Positions 1-7,131 of a stretch of 34,098 nucleotides of DNA are shown in pieces (positions within the stretch are counted from its first letter, which is position 1; each line of letters opens with the position of its first letter). The DNA comes from Levilactobacillus zymae DSM 19395 (GTDB lineage: Bacteria; Bacillota; Bacilli; Lactobacillales; Lactobacillaceae). A model generated the notes under the pieces. It saw only the letters and a list, made by a program, of their open reading frames with translations. It made no database searches and was not told where the DNA came from. Position numbers and translations under genes: made by a program. The stretch lies in assembly GCF_001434115.1 (NCBI RefSeq), contig NZ_AZDW01000041.1, positions 1 through 34,098 on the forward strand, given 5' to 3'.

Positions 1-51
1 TTGAAAAACATGAAAACTGACGACTTTTTTGGAAGGTATGAATAATTCAGG
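1..51. repeat. Left copy of a 51-bp inverted end repeat (probable IS end)
   Basis: These 51 bases recur perfectly, in inverted orientation, at 34046-34096. Read outward from the window, both copies start CCTGAATTATTC and continue into poly-T/A-rich sequence. The repeat ends three bases past the stop codon of the alcohol dehydrogenase gene. A sequence shared by both contig ends is what is expected when an assembly breaks at two copies of an insertion sequence. No transposase is visible, so the element family cannot be named. Confidence 0.7.
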
Positions 52-53
52 AT

Positions 54-1175
54 TTATTTACCAGGCACGTAGTCGGGGTCGATGACCAAGACTGGCTTGA
101 TGGTCTTCCCGCTACCGGAATCGGCGTTGGCTTCGTTGATTTGGTCGAAGCGGTAGAACTTTTCGGTCTTGTCGAAGTCAAACATGCCGGCGCGGTAGAA
201 GCGAATCAACCGTGGAATATCAATTTGTGGAACGGAGTCACCCATGTTGACCCCAACGACTTTCCGGTCGCTGACACATAAGTCGTTCCAGGTGTCCAAA
301 TCGATGTGGTGTGGCGTTACGGCGATCGTCGCCGTGGTCCCACCTTGAGCTAAGGCTTGAATGGAGTCCTCCATGACCTGCTTGACCCCGGTGGTGTCCA
401 CGGCCCAGTCGACCCCGTGGCCGTCCGTCAACTTCTTGATGGCTTCAACGGCGTTTTCGGTCTTACTGTTGATGGTGTCCGTGGCGCCCAGTTCCTTCGC
501 TAAGGCTAACCGTGAATCCACAACGTCGACGGCGATAACCGTGGTGCATCCGGAGATCTTGCCGGCCATCATGGCGGCTAACCCGACGGCCCCGGTCCCG
601 AAGACGGCGATGGTGTCACCCGGCTTTGGCTTCAAGGTATTCAACACGGTCCCGGATCCGGTCACGTAGCCACAGCCCAGCGGCCCTAATTTCCGCAAAT
701 CCAAGTCCTTCGGCACCTTAACGGCGTTCCGTTCCCGCACCACCGTGGTCGTGGTGAAGGAAGATTGGTCGAACATATCGGCAACGTCATGGCCGTTTTC
801 GGTGAAGTGCGCACTGCCATCGGGCCGAACCCCGGAAAGGTTATTGGCCGCGTAGTTCAGGCATTGCGTTGGCATCCCCTTCAAGCAGTTCGTACAGTTC
901 CCACAACCGTAGAAGGACAGGATAACGTGATCGCCAGGCTTGAAGTCCTTGACTTCGGGACCGACCTTTTCAACGATCCCGGAACCTTCGTGCCCTAAAA
1001 TGATCGGGTACCCAATCTCGGCATCGCCCTTCCGTAAGGCCTCGTCGGAGTGACAAATCCCGGTGGCAACCATGTGGACTTGTAAGTCGTCCGCCTGCAT
1101 CGGTGCTAATTCAACGTCATCTTTAATTTCGAAGGAACCGCCCTTCTTATCAACAACTGCCGCTTTGATTCGCAT
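54..1175 (-). CDS. Zinc-dependent NAD(P)-linked alcohol dehydrogenase (MDR family)
   Basis: 373-residue medium-chain dehydrogenase that would interconvert an alcohol and an aldehyde in the cytoplasm, probably serving NADH reoxidation or aromatic/branched aldehyde reduction. Visible: catalytic-zinc ligands Cys41 (GICHSD), His62-Glu63 (GHE) and Cys168 (GCGYVTG); the four structural-zinc cysteines 91, 94, 97 and 105; and the Rossmann motif GTGAVG at 193-198, followed by an acidic residue after strand 2 (AVDVVD) that favours NAD. Length matches the aryl/benzyl-alcohol dehydrogenase-like subgroup. I start at the ATG at 1175 because AGAAAGGA lies just upstream and the protein then begins MRIKAA; the longer open frame adds an unconserved 24-residue extension. 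Monocistronic, with the element end immediately downstream. The exact substrate cannot be told. Confidence 0.92.
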   Translation of the reverse strand: MRIKAAVVDKKGGSFEIKDDVELAPMQADDLQVHMVATGICHSDEALRKGDAEIGYPIILGHEGSGIVEKVGPEVKDFKPGDHVILSFYGCGNCTNCLKGMPTQCLNYAANNLSGVRPDGSAHFTENGHDVADMFDQSSFTTTTVVRERNAVKVPKDLDLRKLGPLGCGYVTGSGTVLNTLKPKPGDTIAVFGTGAVGLAAMMAGKISGCTTVIAVDVVDSRLALAKELGATDTINSKTENAVEAIKKLTDGHGVDWAVDTTGVKQVMEDSIQALAQGGTTATIAVTPHHIDLDTWNDLCVSDRKVVGVNMGDSVPQIDIPRLIRFYRAGMFDFDKTEKFYRFDQINEANADSGSGKTIKPVLVIDPDYVPGK

Positions 1176-1619
1176 AATATCATCCTTTCTAAACCATGAT
1201 TCAGCAACTTGATCAACGTGATTAGTGCTACGCAATCCGGGGGACATCGTCTGGCCCCACAGTCATGAAGGAGACCAATCGCGATGGTGATTAACCAGAG
1301 ATTGTGAATAACTAATCATTTGCTCTACAAGTTCGTTATAGTCCTTTTTCGACCGTAAATAAAGGGTTTTCATAATATTTTTAAATATTAATTATGCTCA
1401 GTTTTGCAGGATTGTTTATTAATTTGTTTGTAAATTCACATTATTAATCGACTGATTACTCGCCAGAAATGCCGCTGGCGCGCGGCATAAATCGTTATAC
1501 TTGCACGCGATTAATCGGGCCCGATTTTTCAGGGGTTCAGCCGTTTAAAGGGGACCTTAATCCGGACGACAAAAAAGCCCGAACCATGAACTGATTCGGA
1601 CTACTTCCTCACGTTTAAC
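1176..1619. other. Intergenic region with AT-rich adh upstream DNA and several dyads
   Basis: No gene is seen. 1360-1440 is AT-rich and probably holds the leftward adh promoter, but no clean -35/-10 pair is convincing. 1461-1526 is dense in dyads: ATGCCGC/GCGGCAT (1469-1475 with 1482-1488), CGCCAG/CTGGCG overlapping it, and the 14-bp perfect palindrome AATCGGGCCCGATT (1513-1526). They may be operators or RNA structure; no function is assigned. Confidence 0.5.
1569..1600 (-). terminator. Intrinsic terminator of the LVIS_2131-like gene
   Basis: On the minus strand a CCGAA/TTCGG stem (1595-1599 with 1579-1583) with an 11-nt loop is followed by GC and six T (1571-1576). It sits just after the stop codon of the gene ending at 1620. 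Confidence 0.7.
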
Positions 1620-2246
1620 CTATTTTTGGACCATAAACGAATGATCCGGGATGCGAATCAACGTAAAGCGGTTGGCCAACCGGCCGGCGTGTAAGCCGAT
1701 ACCGTTGACGAAACTCTTCTTATAAGTGGTCTCAATCACACCGACCCAGGCCTTCTGGTGCCGTTGGTCGTAGCGCGCGACCCGTTGCTTATCCCAATGG
1801 TAAGCCGAAGCCGGCAAGTTAATGGGATTCTTCCCCGCAGACACCGTGGCCACCGTACTGTCGACCTGGTACTTCTCCCCTTCAGTCAGGTAAGTATACT
1901 GCTGAATGGGCTTTTTGCCGCTATTGTTGGTGACCGCCACGTAATAGGAAGAACCGTTACCCGTTCCCGTATTCAAGACCAGCGGTTCGTAGCGCGTGGT
2001 CTGGGAGACCCGGTTTCCGAGTTGATTGACGTTTTGGAAAAAGGTGGTGTAGCTCATGCCACCGAAAAAGAGGAGCCAAGCCACCAGTTCCACCATGGAG
2101 ATGGTGAAGTTCCGCCAGGAAAAGCTGCGGCCCTCCTTCACGATTAAATGAATTCGCCGCACCCGCATATCGTGCGTCATCCAAATGAGGGTGATCAAGA
2201 CTAAGAGCCACAAGACCATCCCTACTAAGTTCCAAGTTGATTTCAT
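1620..2246 (-). CDS. LVIS_2131-like membrane protein of unknown function
   Basis: 208 residues. Two N-terminal hydrophobic segments (about residues 3-20 and 45-66) are separated by a basic stretch with IHLIVKEGRSFSWRNF. An extracytoplasmic-looking domain of about 140 residues follows, rich in Tyr/Thr/Asn and ending near RIPDHSF. Two TM helices plus this C-terminal region match my memory of the lactobacillary LVIS_2131 family; no function is known for it. The ATG at 2246 gives a protein starting MKSTWN; a TTG at 2270 is also open but has no usable ribosome site. The AGAAGGGA site is 13 nt from the chosen ATG, which is long, so the start is not certain. Single gene, transcribed away from the neighbouring hydrolase. 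Confidence 0.7.
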   Translation of the reverse strand: MKSTWNLVGMVLWLLVLITLIWMTHDMRVRRIHLIVKEGRSFSWRNFTISMVELVAWLLFFGGMSYTTFFQNVNQLGNRVSQTTRYEPLVLNTGTGNGSSYYVAVTNNSGKKPIQQYTYLTEGEKYQVDSTVATVSAGKNPINLPASAYHWDKQRVARYDQRHQKAWVGVIETTYKKSFVNGIGLHAGRLANRFTLIRIPDHSFMVQK

Positions 2247-2363
2247 GACAACTGTTCGTTCCCTTCTCAAACCTTACTCAGTTTAATGTCACGTTTTTTC
2301 CATTACCCCCTAGCTTACGAGATTGCCGCCCCGAATACAAGCGCATTTCGTGATAAATTCCGT

Positions 2364-2369
2364 TATACT
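2364..2369 (+). promoter_or_regulatory. Candidate -10 box for the amide hydrolase gene
   Basis: TATACT about 20 bases before the Shine-Dalgarno sequence. No good -35 is seen at 16-18 bp, so this is a weak call resting on the -10 alone. Confidence 0.35.
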
Positions 2370-2405
2370 AAAGCTAAGACTCATCTACTTAAGGAGGGAT
2401 TCTGT

Positions 2406-3362
2406 ATGTGCACTAGTCTGACCTACACCAACGGCGCCGGGCACCACTTCTTTGCCCGGACCATGGATTTTCCCACCACCACGCCCTGGCGGCCCATCTT
2501 CTTGCCCCGCGACTACCGCTGGCTCACGGCGTTAAACACGCACCGGACCACCTGCTACGCGCTCCTCGGCGGTGGCCGGATAGCCGCGGACCGGCCCGCT
2601 TACCTGATGGCCGACGGGGTCAACGAACGGGGGTTGACCTGCGCCGAACTCTACCTGCCTGGCGCGGTCACCTACGCCGCCGAACCGTTAGCCGGCAAAA
2701 TCAACCTAACGCCGCAAGACTTCATCAACTGGGCGTTGGGCGAACACGCCACCTTAGCCGAGGTCGTCGCCGACCTGCCCCAAGTTCGGTTAGTGAGTCG
2801 GCGGTGGGGCAGCGACCGTTACGTCTACCCCTTCCACTGGATTCTCAGCGACCGCACCGGCCAGACGCTGGTGATCGAACCCACCGAACTGGCCCTTCAC
2901 GCCGAGATCGATGCTAGCGGGATTCTGACCAACACCCCCGTCTTAGCGACCCACCTACATAACCTCAACCAATTTCTTCGGGTCCCCGGCGACACCTTTC
3001 AGCCGGCGACCATCACCGCCGCACGCGATTATCTCACCAGTGGCGCGCCACTACCGACCGGTCCGGTGCCGACCAACCGGTTTATCCGCACGGCCATTAC
3101 GCGGTGGGGCACGCCCACGCTGCCCACGAACTCGGCGACCCAACGGGCCATTTTCACCTGGTTAGCGGCGGTTAGCCTCCCGTACCAGCCCGAACGACGG
3201 CACGAACGCAACCATAATTACACCCATTACCGGTCATTGATCGATCTTGAGGCCAAAAGTTATACGTTTATCCCCCGGATCACTCATCGTTTGCAACAAA
3301 TCCGATTAACGCCCCAAATGGCGGCCAGTCGGCATTTCCCGCACGTCTTCCCCGCTAATTAA
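2406..3362 (+). CDS. Linear amide C-N hydrolase, choloylglycine hydrolase family (bile salt hydrolase / penicillin V acylase type)
   Basis: 318 residues, the usual family length. The protein starts Met-Cys; removal of Met exposes Cys2 as the N-terminal nucleophile of this Ntn-hydrolase family. Other family residues are in place: Arg18 and Asp21 (FARTMDF), an Asn in VNERGL near residue 80, an Asn in TNTPV near residue 175 and a downstream Arg in NRFIRT. The enzyme would cleave an amide bond in conjugated bile salts, penicillin V or N-acyl amino compounds; substrate choice cannot be read from sequence. The start is the ATG at 2406 because AAGGAGGG ends seven bases upstream and only this start puts Cys at position 2; the open frame back to 2286 is ignored. 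No signal peptide, so cytoplasmic. Monocistronic; no terminator is obvious after it. Confidence 0.9.
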   Translation: MCTSLTYTNGAGHHFFARTMDFPTTTPWRPIFLPRDYRWLTALNTHRTTCYALLGGGRIAADRPAYLMADGVNERGLTCAELYLPGAVTYAAEPLAGKINLTPQDFINWALGEHATLAEVVADLPQVRLVSRRWGSDRYVYPFHWILSDRTGQTLVIEPTELALHAEIDASGILTNTPVLATHLHNLNQFLRVPGDTFQPATITAARDYLTSGAPLPTGPVPTNRFIRTAITRWGTPTLPTNSATQRAIFTWLAAVSLPYQPERRHERNHNYTHYRSLIDLEAKSYTFIPRITHRLQQIRLTPQMAASRHFPHVFPAN

Positions 3363-3401
3363 GTTCCAATTTTACAAAATCTCTATCCACCTTTAACCCG
3401 A

Positions 3402-3430
3402 TTGATATGCCGTTGAAACATTTCTGTAAT
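3402..3430 (+). promoter_or_regulatory. Candidate promoter of the NlpC/P60 gene
   Basis: TTGATA (3402-3407) and TGTAAT (3425-3430) are separated by 17 bp. This would give a 5' leader of about 80 nt before the start at 3516. Unusually AT-rich for the window. Confidence 0.45.
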
Positions 3431-3515
3431 GACTCCCTGATAGTATTAAACACATCGATTACGAAATGACCTACAAAAAAATGATTTAATAATATTAAGG
3501 AGTTTGTTTATTTTT

Positions 3516-3998
3516 ATGAAGAAGACGTTCGCAAAAATTGTATTGTCCCTCGTGGCCACGGTAGCCTTTGCTTTCACTGGCGCCCAACTGAGCCAACCAA
3601 CGCAAGCCCAAGCGGCAACCAAGATGTCCTACAGCAAGATCCAAAAGGTCGCTAAGGCCCAATTAGGTAAGCCTTACGGTTGGGGCTCCACTGGTCCTTC
3701 CCGCTTCGACTGCTCTGGGTTCACCAGCTACGTGTACAAGCACGCCGCTAAGAAAGTGATCCCCCGGACCGCCCAAGCACAATACAACAAGTACAAGCAC
3801 GTTTCTTACAAGAACATCAAGAAGGGTGACCTGGTCTTCTTCGGTGGGAGCAAGCGTTCCATCTCCCACGTCGGCTTATACGTCGGTAACGGTAAGATGA
3901 TCGATTCCCAAAACCGTGGTGTGGTGACCGAAGCCGTTCACGCCCCATGGTGGCACGCTGTTGGTTACGCCCGCGTGGGTAACGTGGTCGTCGACTAA
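3516..3998 (+). CDS. Secreted NlpC/P60 family peptidoglycan endopeptidase
   Basis: 160 residues: a Sec signal peptide (MKKTFAKIVL, hydrophobic core, likely cleavage after AQA near residue 34) and one NlpC/P60 domain. Catalytic residues are visible: Cys66 in FDCSGF, His118 in ISHVGLYVG and a third polar residue in the HAPWWHAV segment. Such enzymes cut peptide stems (typically gamma-D-Glu to diamino acid) in the cell wall during growth or separation. There is no LysM, SH3 or other binding domain, so it is a minimal one-domain type. AAGGAG lies 13 nt before the ATG at 3516; the in-frame TTG at 3504 is only 1 nt from it and is rejected. Single gene with its own promoter and a strong terminator. 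Confidence 0.92.
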   Translation: MKKTFAKIVLSLVATVAFAFTGAQLSQPTQAQAATKMSYSKIQKVAKAQLGKPYGWGSTGPSRFDCSGFTSYVYKHAAKKVIPRTAQAQYNKYKHVSYKNIKKGDLVFFGGSKRSISHVGLYVGNGKMIDSQNRGVVTEAVHAPWWHAVGYARVGNVVVD

Positions 3999-4031
3999 CC
4001 CCCTTCTTCTTAAATCATAAAATTAAACCTG

Positions 4032-4066
4032 ACCCTTCCCACCATCGGCGTGCGGAAGGGTTTTTG
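4032..4066 (+). terminator. Terminator of the NlpC/P60 gene
   Basis: Perfect 8-bp stem ACCCTTCC/GGAAGGGT (4032-4039 with 4054-4061) followed by a T run. Confidence 0.85.
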
Positions 4067-4113
4067 TTTGTCTACTAGAACTGTCTTAAAAGACCAATTT
4101 GGAGGTTGCAGCG

Positions 4114-4256
4114 CTTCCGTTCCAGTCAGAAATGGGCTGGAACGGAGTGGGCACGGCTTCAAGCCCACAGTTCAGGTCTTGAAGACCGACCTTTGTCTAG
4201 GCTGGCAGAAAACGCCAGCCAACACAAATTTCACTCCTGAGCCCATTTCCGACTGG
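4114..4256. ncRNA. Candidate structured RNA or intergenic repeat with a long closing stem
   Basis: This gene-free stretch contains nested complementarity. A long-range stem pairs 4122-4138 with 4240-4256 (17 bp with one mismatch). Inside it lie the hairpins GTGGGC/GCCCAC (4147-4152 with 4163-4168), GGTCT/AGACC (4175-4187) and GGCTGGC/GCCAGCC (4200-4206 with 4214-4220), the last extended by TTTGT/ACAAA (4192-4196 with 4224-4228). A local 10-bp hairpin (4116-4125 with 4137-4146) competes with the closing stem, so two exclusive folds are possible. The strand is unknown because the pairing works on both. The open frame across it has no ribosome site and no protein-like composition. Confidence 0.55.
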
Positions 4257-4364
4257 CCCTCCAGCTCATACGAGTTATAACAGTAATTAAACTGAATTCT
4301 TTTCAACAAAGGGTAATGGATGACCATTTAAATCAGTGATTGAATTTTAAAACAGGTCCTAGTC
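4257..4364. other. AT-rich spacer, no feature seen
   Basis: AT-rich spacer between the structured element and the terminator of the leftward HTH gene. No open frame with a ribosome site and no clear promoter are seen. Confidence 0.5.
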
Positions 4365-4408
4365 AAAAGTGCCCCGTTCTAACGATTATCGTCGTCAGAA
4401 CGGGGCAC
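4365..4408 (-). terminator. Terminator of the HTH gene
   Basis: Perfect 12-bp stem GTGCCCCGTTCT/AGAACGGGGCAC (4369-4380 with 4397-4408), with an inner ACGAT/ATCGT stem and a TTTT tail on the minus strand. Confidence 0.85.
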
Positions 4409-4417
4409 GCTTCATAT

Positions 4418-4753
4418 TCACTTACCAAAGAAACTCCCAATGATGGCCACGATGGCGATCAACACCCACCAATACCGGGCCAGAAAGTCCCAACCATTCA
4501 GGTGTTCCCCCCGCCGTGGCTGGGGTTGGGTCATGTCCATCGGGTCCGGCTGCTCCCCCAATACCAGTTGGTCCAGGCTGACGTTCAGCCGTGCGGCCAA
4601 CCGGACCGCCATCGCCAAATCAGGAGTCGCTTCTCCCTGCTCCCAGGCGGTCACCGCCTGGGCTGAGACACCTAACTGGGCCGCTAACTGCTCCTGGCCC
4701 AAATGACGTTCTTGTCGTATCCGCGCCAATTGTTGGCTAAACTGCATCGTCAT
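4418..4753 (-). CDS. XRE-family HTH regulator with a C-terminal membrane segment
   Basis: 111 residues. An XRE/Cro helix-turn-helix covers about residues 5-62 (LGQEQLAAQLGVSAQAVTAW is the turn-helix core). A charged linker follows, then one transmembrane helix at the very C terminus (YWWVLIAIVAIIGSFFG). The layout suggests a membrane-tethered DNA-binding regulator; such small HTH-TM proteins are common in lactobacilli but mostly uncharacterised. Three ATGs are in frame (4759, 4753, 4747); 4753 is chosen because it is six bases from the AGGCGGGG ribosome site, which reads less well for the other two. A decayed copy of its C terminus lies directly upstream at 4787-4906, so a tandem duplication once existed here. 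Targets are unknown. Confidence 0.82.
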   Translation of the reverse strand: MTMQFSQQLARIRQERHLGQEQLAAQLGVSAQAVTAWEQGEATPDLAMAVRLAARLNVSLDQLVLGEQPDPMDMTQPQPRRGEHLNGWDFLARYWWVLIAIVAIIGSFFGK

Positions 4754-4786
4754 GGTCATCCCCGCCTTTCTACTTCTATTCTATCG

Positions 4787-4906
4787 TTAATGGCCGAAAA
4801 ACACCCCAATACTGCCCAGAATCGGGATAATGGGCCACCAATACCGAGCCAGAAATTCCCAACCGGTCATGTGGGGGCGAAAAGCGTTGCGATCCCCAAT
4901 CAGTCA
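4787..4906 (-). pseudogene. Remnant C terminus of a second HTH-TM regulator
   Basis: Minus-strand translation from the ATG at 4870 to the TAA at 4787-4789 gives MTGWEFLARYWWP, a hydrophobic run and FFGH. This matches the tail of the intact neighbour (LNGWDFLARYWWV, then FFGK) residue by residue. The frame is open upstream only to a TGA at 4904-4906, and no HTH part is found. It is read as the leftover end of a tandem gene copy. It has no ribosome site and is unlikely to be made. Confidence 0.65.
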
Positions 4907-4909
4907 ATA

Positions 4910-4952
4910 AAAGCGGCGTCCAGCATCGAGATGATGCCGGGCGCCGCTTTGG
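4910..4952 (-). terminator. Terminator of the S9 peptidase gene
   Basis: On the minus strand an AAGCGGCG/CGCCGCTT stem encloses a partly paired GCATCATC...GATGCTGG inner region and is followed by TTATT. Located 15-57 bases after the peptidase stop codon. Confidence 0.75.
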
Positions 4953-4966
4953 GCTTAACCTCAGAC

Positions 4967-6940
4967 TTATTTGGCCACGGATGGGTGGGCCGTAAACCAC
5001 TCGTCCATGTCTAAGATGCGTTGAATTTTCAGACTCGGTAAACCGGCGCGGGAAACCCCGTGGAAGCTTTGCGGGTACCGCACGAAGTCCGCGTCCACGC
5101 CGGTCTGCTTGACCGCCGTGAAGTATTCCTCGGATTGGCTGATGGGGCAACGCATGTCCCATTCACCGTGCAATAACCGAATCGGGGTCGTGACCTGTGG
5201 CGCGTAGGCTAGTGGTGACTGCTTCCAATAAGAAGCTACCCCGCCCTCGGCGAAAAGGTCTTGGCCCAGTTCCCGCGGGTTGAAGTAAAAGCCGATATCA
5301 CTGGTCCCGTACAGACTGATCCAGTTGGTCACGGGCCGTTGGGCGACCGCGCCGGCAAAACGGTGCGTGTGGCCAATGGTCCAAAGCGTCATGAAGCCCC
5401 CGTAGGACCCGCCGGCGATGTATTGCCGGTCGGCGTCTAACTCGGGAAACTTGGCCAACGCCGCGTCTAACCCGCTCATCACGTCCGTATAGTCGCCTTC
5501 ACCGTAGTGTTCATTGACCGCGTTTTCGAAGTCCTGCCCGTAGCTGGTCGACCCCCGTGGGTTCACGAAGACCACGCCGTAACCTAAGTTGGCGTGCACC
5601 TGGAACTCGTAGAAGAAGGTCTCCCCGTAGTTCGCGTGCGGACCCCCGTGGACGTACAACAGGACCGGCGTCTTGGGTGCCTTAGTCTGGGCGGGCAGAT
5701 ACCAGCCTTCTAAAGCTTGCCCGTCGGCTGCCTGGTAGTCGAAATGTTGCGGTTGCGCGTAATGGTGACTCTGTTCGTAGGCCGCGTTAGGATTGTACAC
5801 GGCGCGGACCTGGTGATCGCTGACCGTGACCGTTTGGAGTTCCGCCGGCCGGGTCTGCGCGGAGACCGCTAAGACCACGTGATCGCCATCGACCACGTCA
5901 AAATCGACGATTTCGTGAGCAGCGTCGTTGATTAATTCAATGCCAGTCGCCGTGCCCACGTATAACTGACTATGGGCGTGGTAGGCCGCCGTGAAGACTA
6001 CCCGTTGGTTATCCAACCAGCGGACCAGCTTACCACCGGGTTGTTGGGTCCAGTCGGCCGCAAATTCGGAGGTGCAGTCCGCCGCTAAATCGGGCGTCAA
6101 ATCGGTCAATTTTCCAGTTTTCAGGTCGGCGAAGTAGAGGTCGGCCACGGTTTGGGAATCGAACCGGCCGTCACTACCAACTAAGGCGACGGTTTGGCCG
6201 TCGGGCGCGATGGCGGCGTCGGCAAACCGGCCCTGAGCCAGACTGGCCGTCAGATCCGTGGTTTCACCGGTCGCCACGTCATAGCAATAGGCGCCGTGCG
6301 CGAAGTCGCGGTCGTTAGCCGGTTGGTCGTCCTGCAAGAACGTGACCAACTGACCATCGGTACTGACCGAGGTCAACGCGAAGTCGTACGGTCGCTGGAA
6401 GACCTCTTCCACGGTCCCGCTAGCCGGTAAGTAGCGGCGTAAGCGGTAGGTCACGTGCAGCGGTAACCACCCGTACCCGTCCGCCTTATTGATCAGGCGT
6501 TCGACGTGCCGGGGCTTAGGAAACGCTTCGGGACTGGGTAACTTGGGCCGTTCCGTGGTTTCGGTGGTTTTGAAATAAACGCTTTGGCCGTCCGCCGCCG
6601 CAATCACGGTGTTCACGGCTTCGCCCGGTGTCGCAATCACGGCCGGCTCGCCACCCGCGACGGGTACCTGATAGAGTTGCGCGGGCGTGGCTCCCACCTT
6701 GGCCGCGTAGAAAACGGTCGTGGCGGTCACGGCCGGTTGAACGTTAAGCTCACCGGTGGTCGCCACCACGCGTTGATGGCCGGCGTCATCCACGCTATTG
6801 ATCTGCGCGCGATAACTATCGGTTGCCTGATCCATGTGATTTTCCACAAAATAATACCGCCCGTTTGCCGCTAACGGCTGCGAGAGCGCCTTTAATCGGA
6901 ATAAATCTCGTGCACTAACCCCTGTTGCTGTCATCCGCAT
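4967..6940 (-). CDS. S9 family (prolyl oligopeptidase-type) serine peptidase
   Basis: 657 residues, full length for the acylaminoacyl-peptidase/dipeptidyl-peptidase-like branch of S9. A beta-propeller-like N-terminal part (about residues 1-400) precedes an alpha/beta-hydrolase domain. The triad is visible: Ser512 in GGSYGGF, Asp595 in HGEWDMRCP and His627 in QSFHGVS. It would remove short peptides or acyl-amino acids from peptide ends in the cytoplasm, fitting the peptide-based nitrogen diet of lactobacilli; no signal peptide is seen. Starts at 6940 and 6934 both fit: AAGGGA is 4 and 10 bases away respectively, so the second may be the real one. Single gene with its own terminator, divergent from the dehydrogenase gene at 7132. 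Confidence 0.92.
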   Translation of the reverse strand: MRMTATGVSARDLFRLKALSQPLAANGRYYFVENHMDQATDSYRAQINSVDDAGHQRVVATTGELNVQPAVTATTVFYAAKVGATPAQLYQVPVAGGEPAVIATPGEAVNTVIAAADGQSVYFKTTETTERPKLPSPEAFPKPRHVERLINKADGYGWLPLHVTYRLRRYLPASGTVEEVFQRPYDFALTSVSTDGQLVTFLQDDQPANDRDFAHGAYCYDVATGETTDLTASLAQGRFADAAIAPDGQTVALVGSDGRFDSQTVADLYFADLKTGKLTDLTPDLAADCTSEFAADWTQQPGGKLVRWLDNQRVVFTAAYHAHSQLYVGTATGIELINDAAHEIVDFDVVDGDHVVLAVSAQTRPAELQTVTVSDHQVRAVYNPNAAYEQSHHYAQPQHFDYQAADGQALEGWYLPAQTKAPKTPVLLYVHGGPHANYGETFFYEFQVHANLGYGVVFVNPRGSTSYGQDFENAVNEHYGEGDYTDVMSGLDAALAKFPELDADRQYIAGGSYGGFMTLWTIGHTHRFAGAVAQRPVTNWISLYGTSDIGFYFNPRELGQDLFAEGGVASYWKQSPLAYAPQVTTPIRLLHGEWDMRCPISQSEEYFTAVKQTGVDADFVRYPQSFHGVSRAGLPSLKIQRILDMDEWFTAHPSVAK

Positions 6941-7131
6941 CGCTTCCCTTTTCTCATTGTTTTCTCACAAAGTGATTAGTCCTATCCTAGCCTTTCACTT
7001 CTGGCCTGTCAATTCTAAAATGATTAGCCCCCCATTTGTGGTAGGAACCTGCTAAACTAGACTTGTCTCATCCGGCGGGGCACTGGTTACGCGCCAACGC
7101 CGCACTATTGTTTAGAAGGAGTGTTTGTTTT

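Noticed and set aside
1311-1445. Possible Rex-type half-sites upstream of the alcohol dehydrogenase gene
   Set aside because: TTGTGAATA and TTGTAAATTCACA resemble parts of the Rex motif, but neither has both arms at the right spacing.
3424-3441. Possible WalR (YycF) box upstream of the NlpC/P60 gene
   Set aside because: Only the first TGTAAT half-site fits; the second half after five bases matches at about half its positions. TGTAAT is better explained as a -10 box.
4050-4280. Open frame of 76 codons on the plus strand
   Set aside because: It runs across a terminator and the stem-rich element, has no ribosome site and no protein-like composition; the RNA structure explains the region better.
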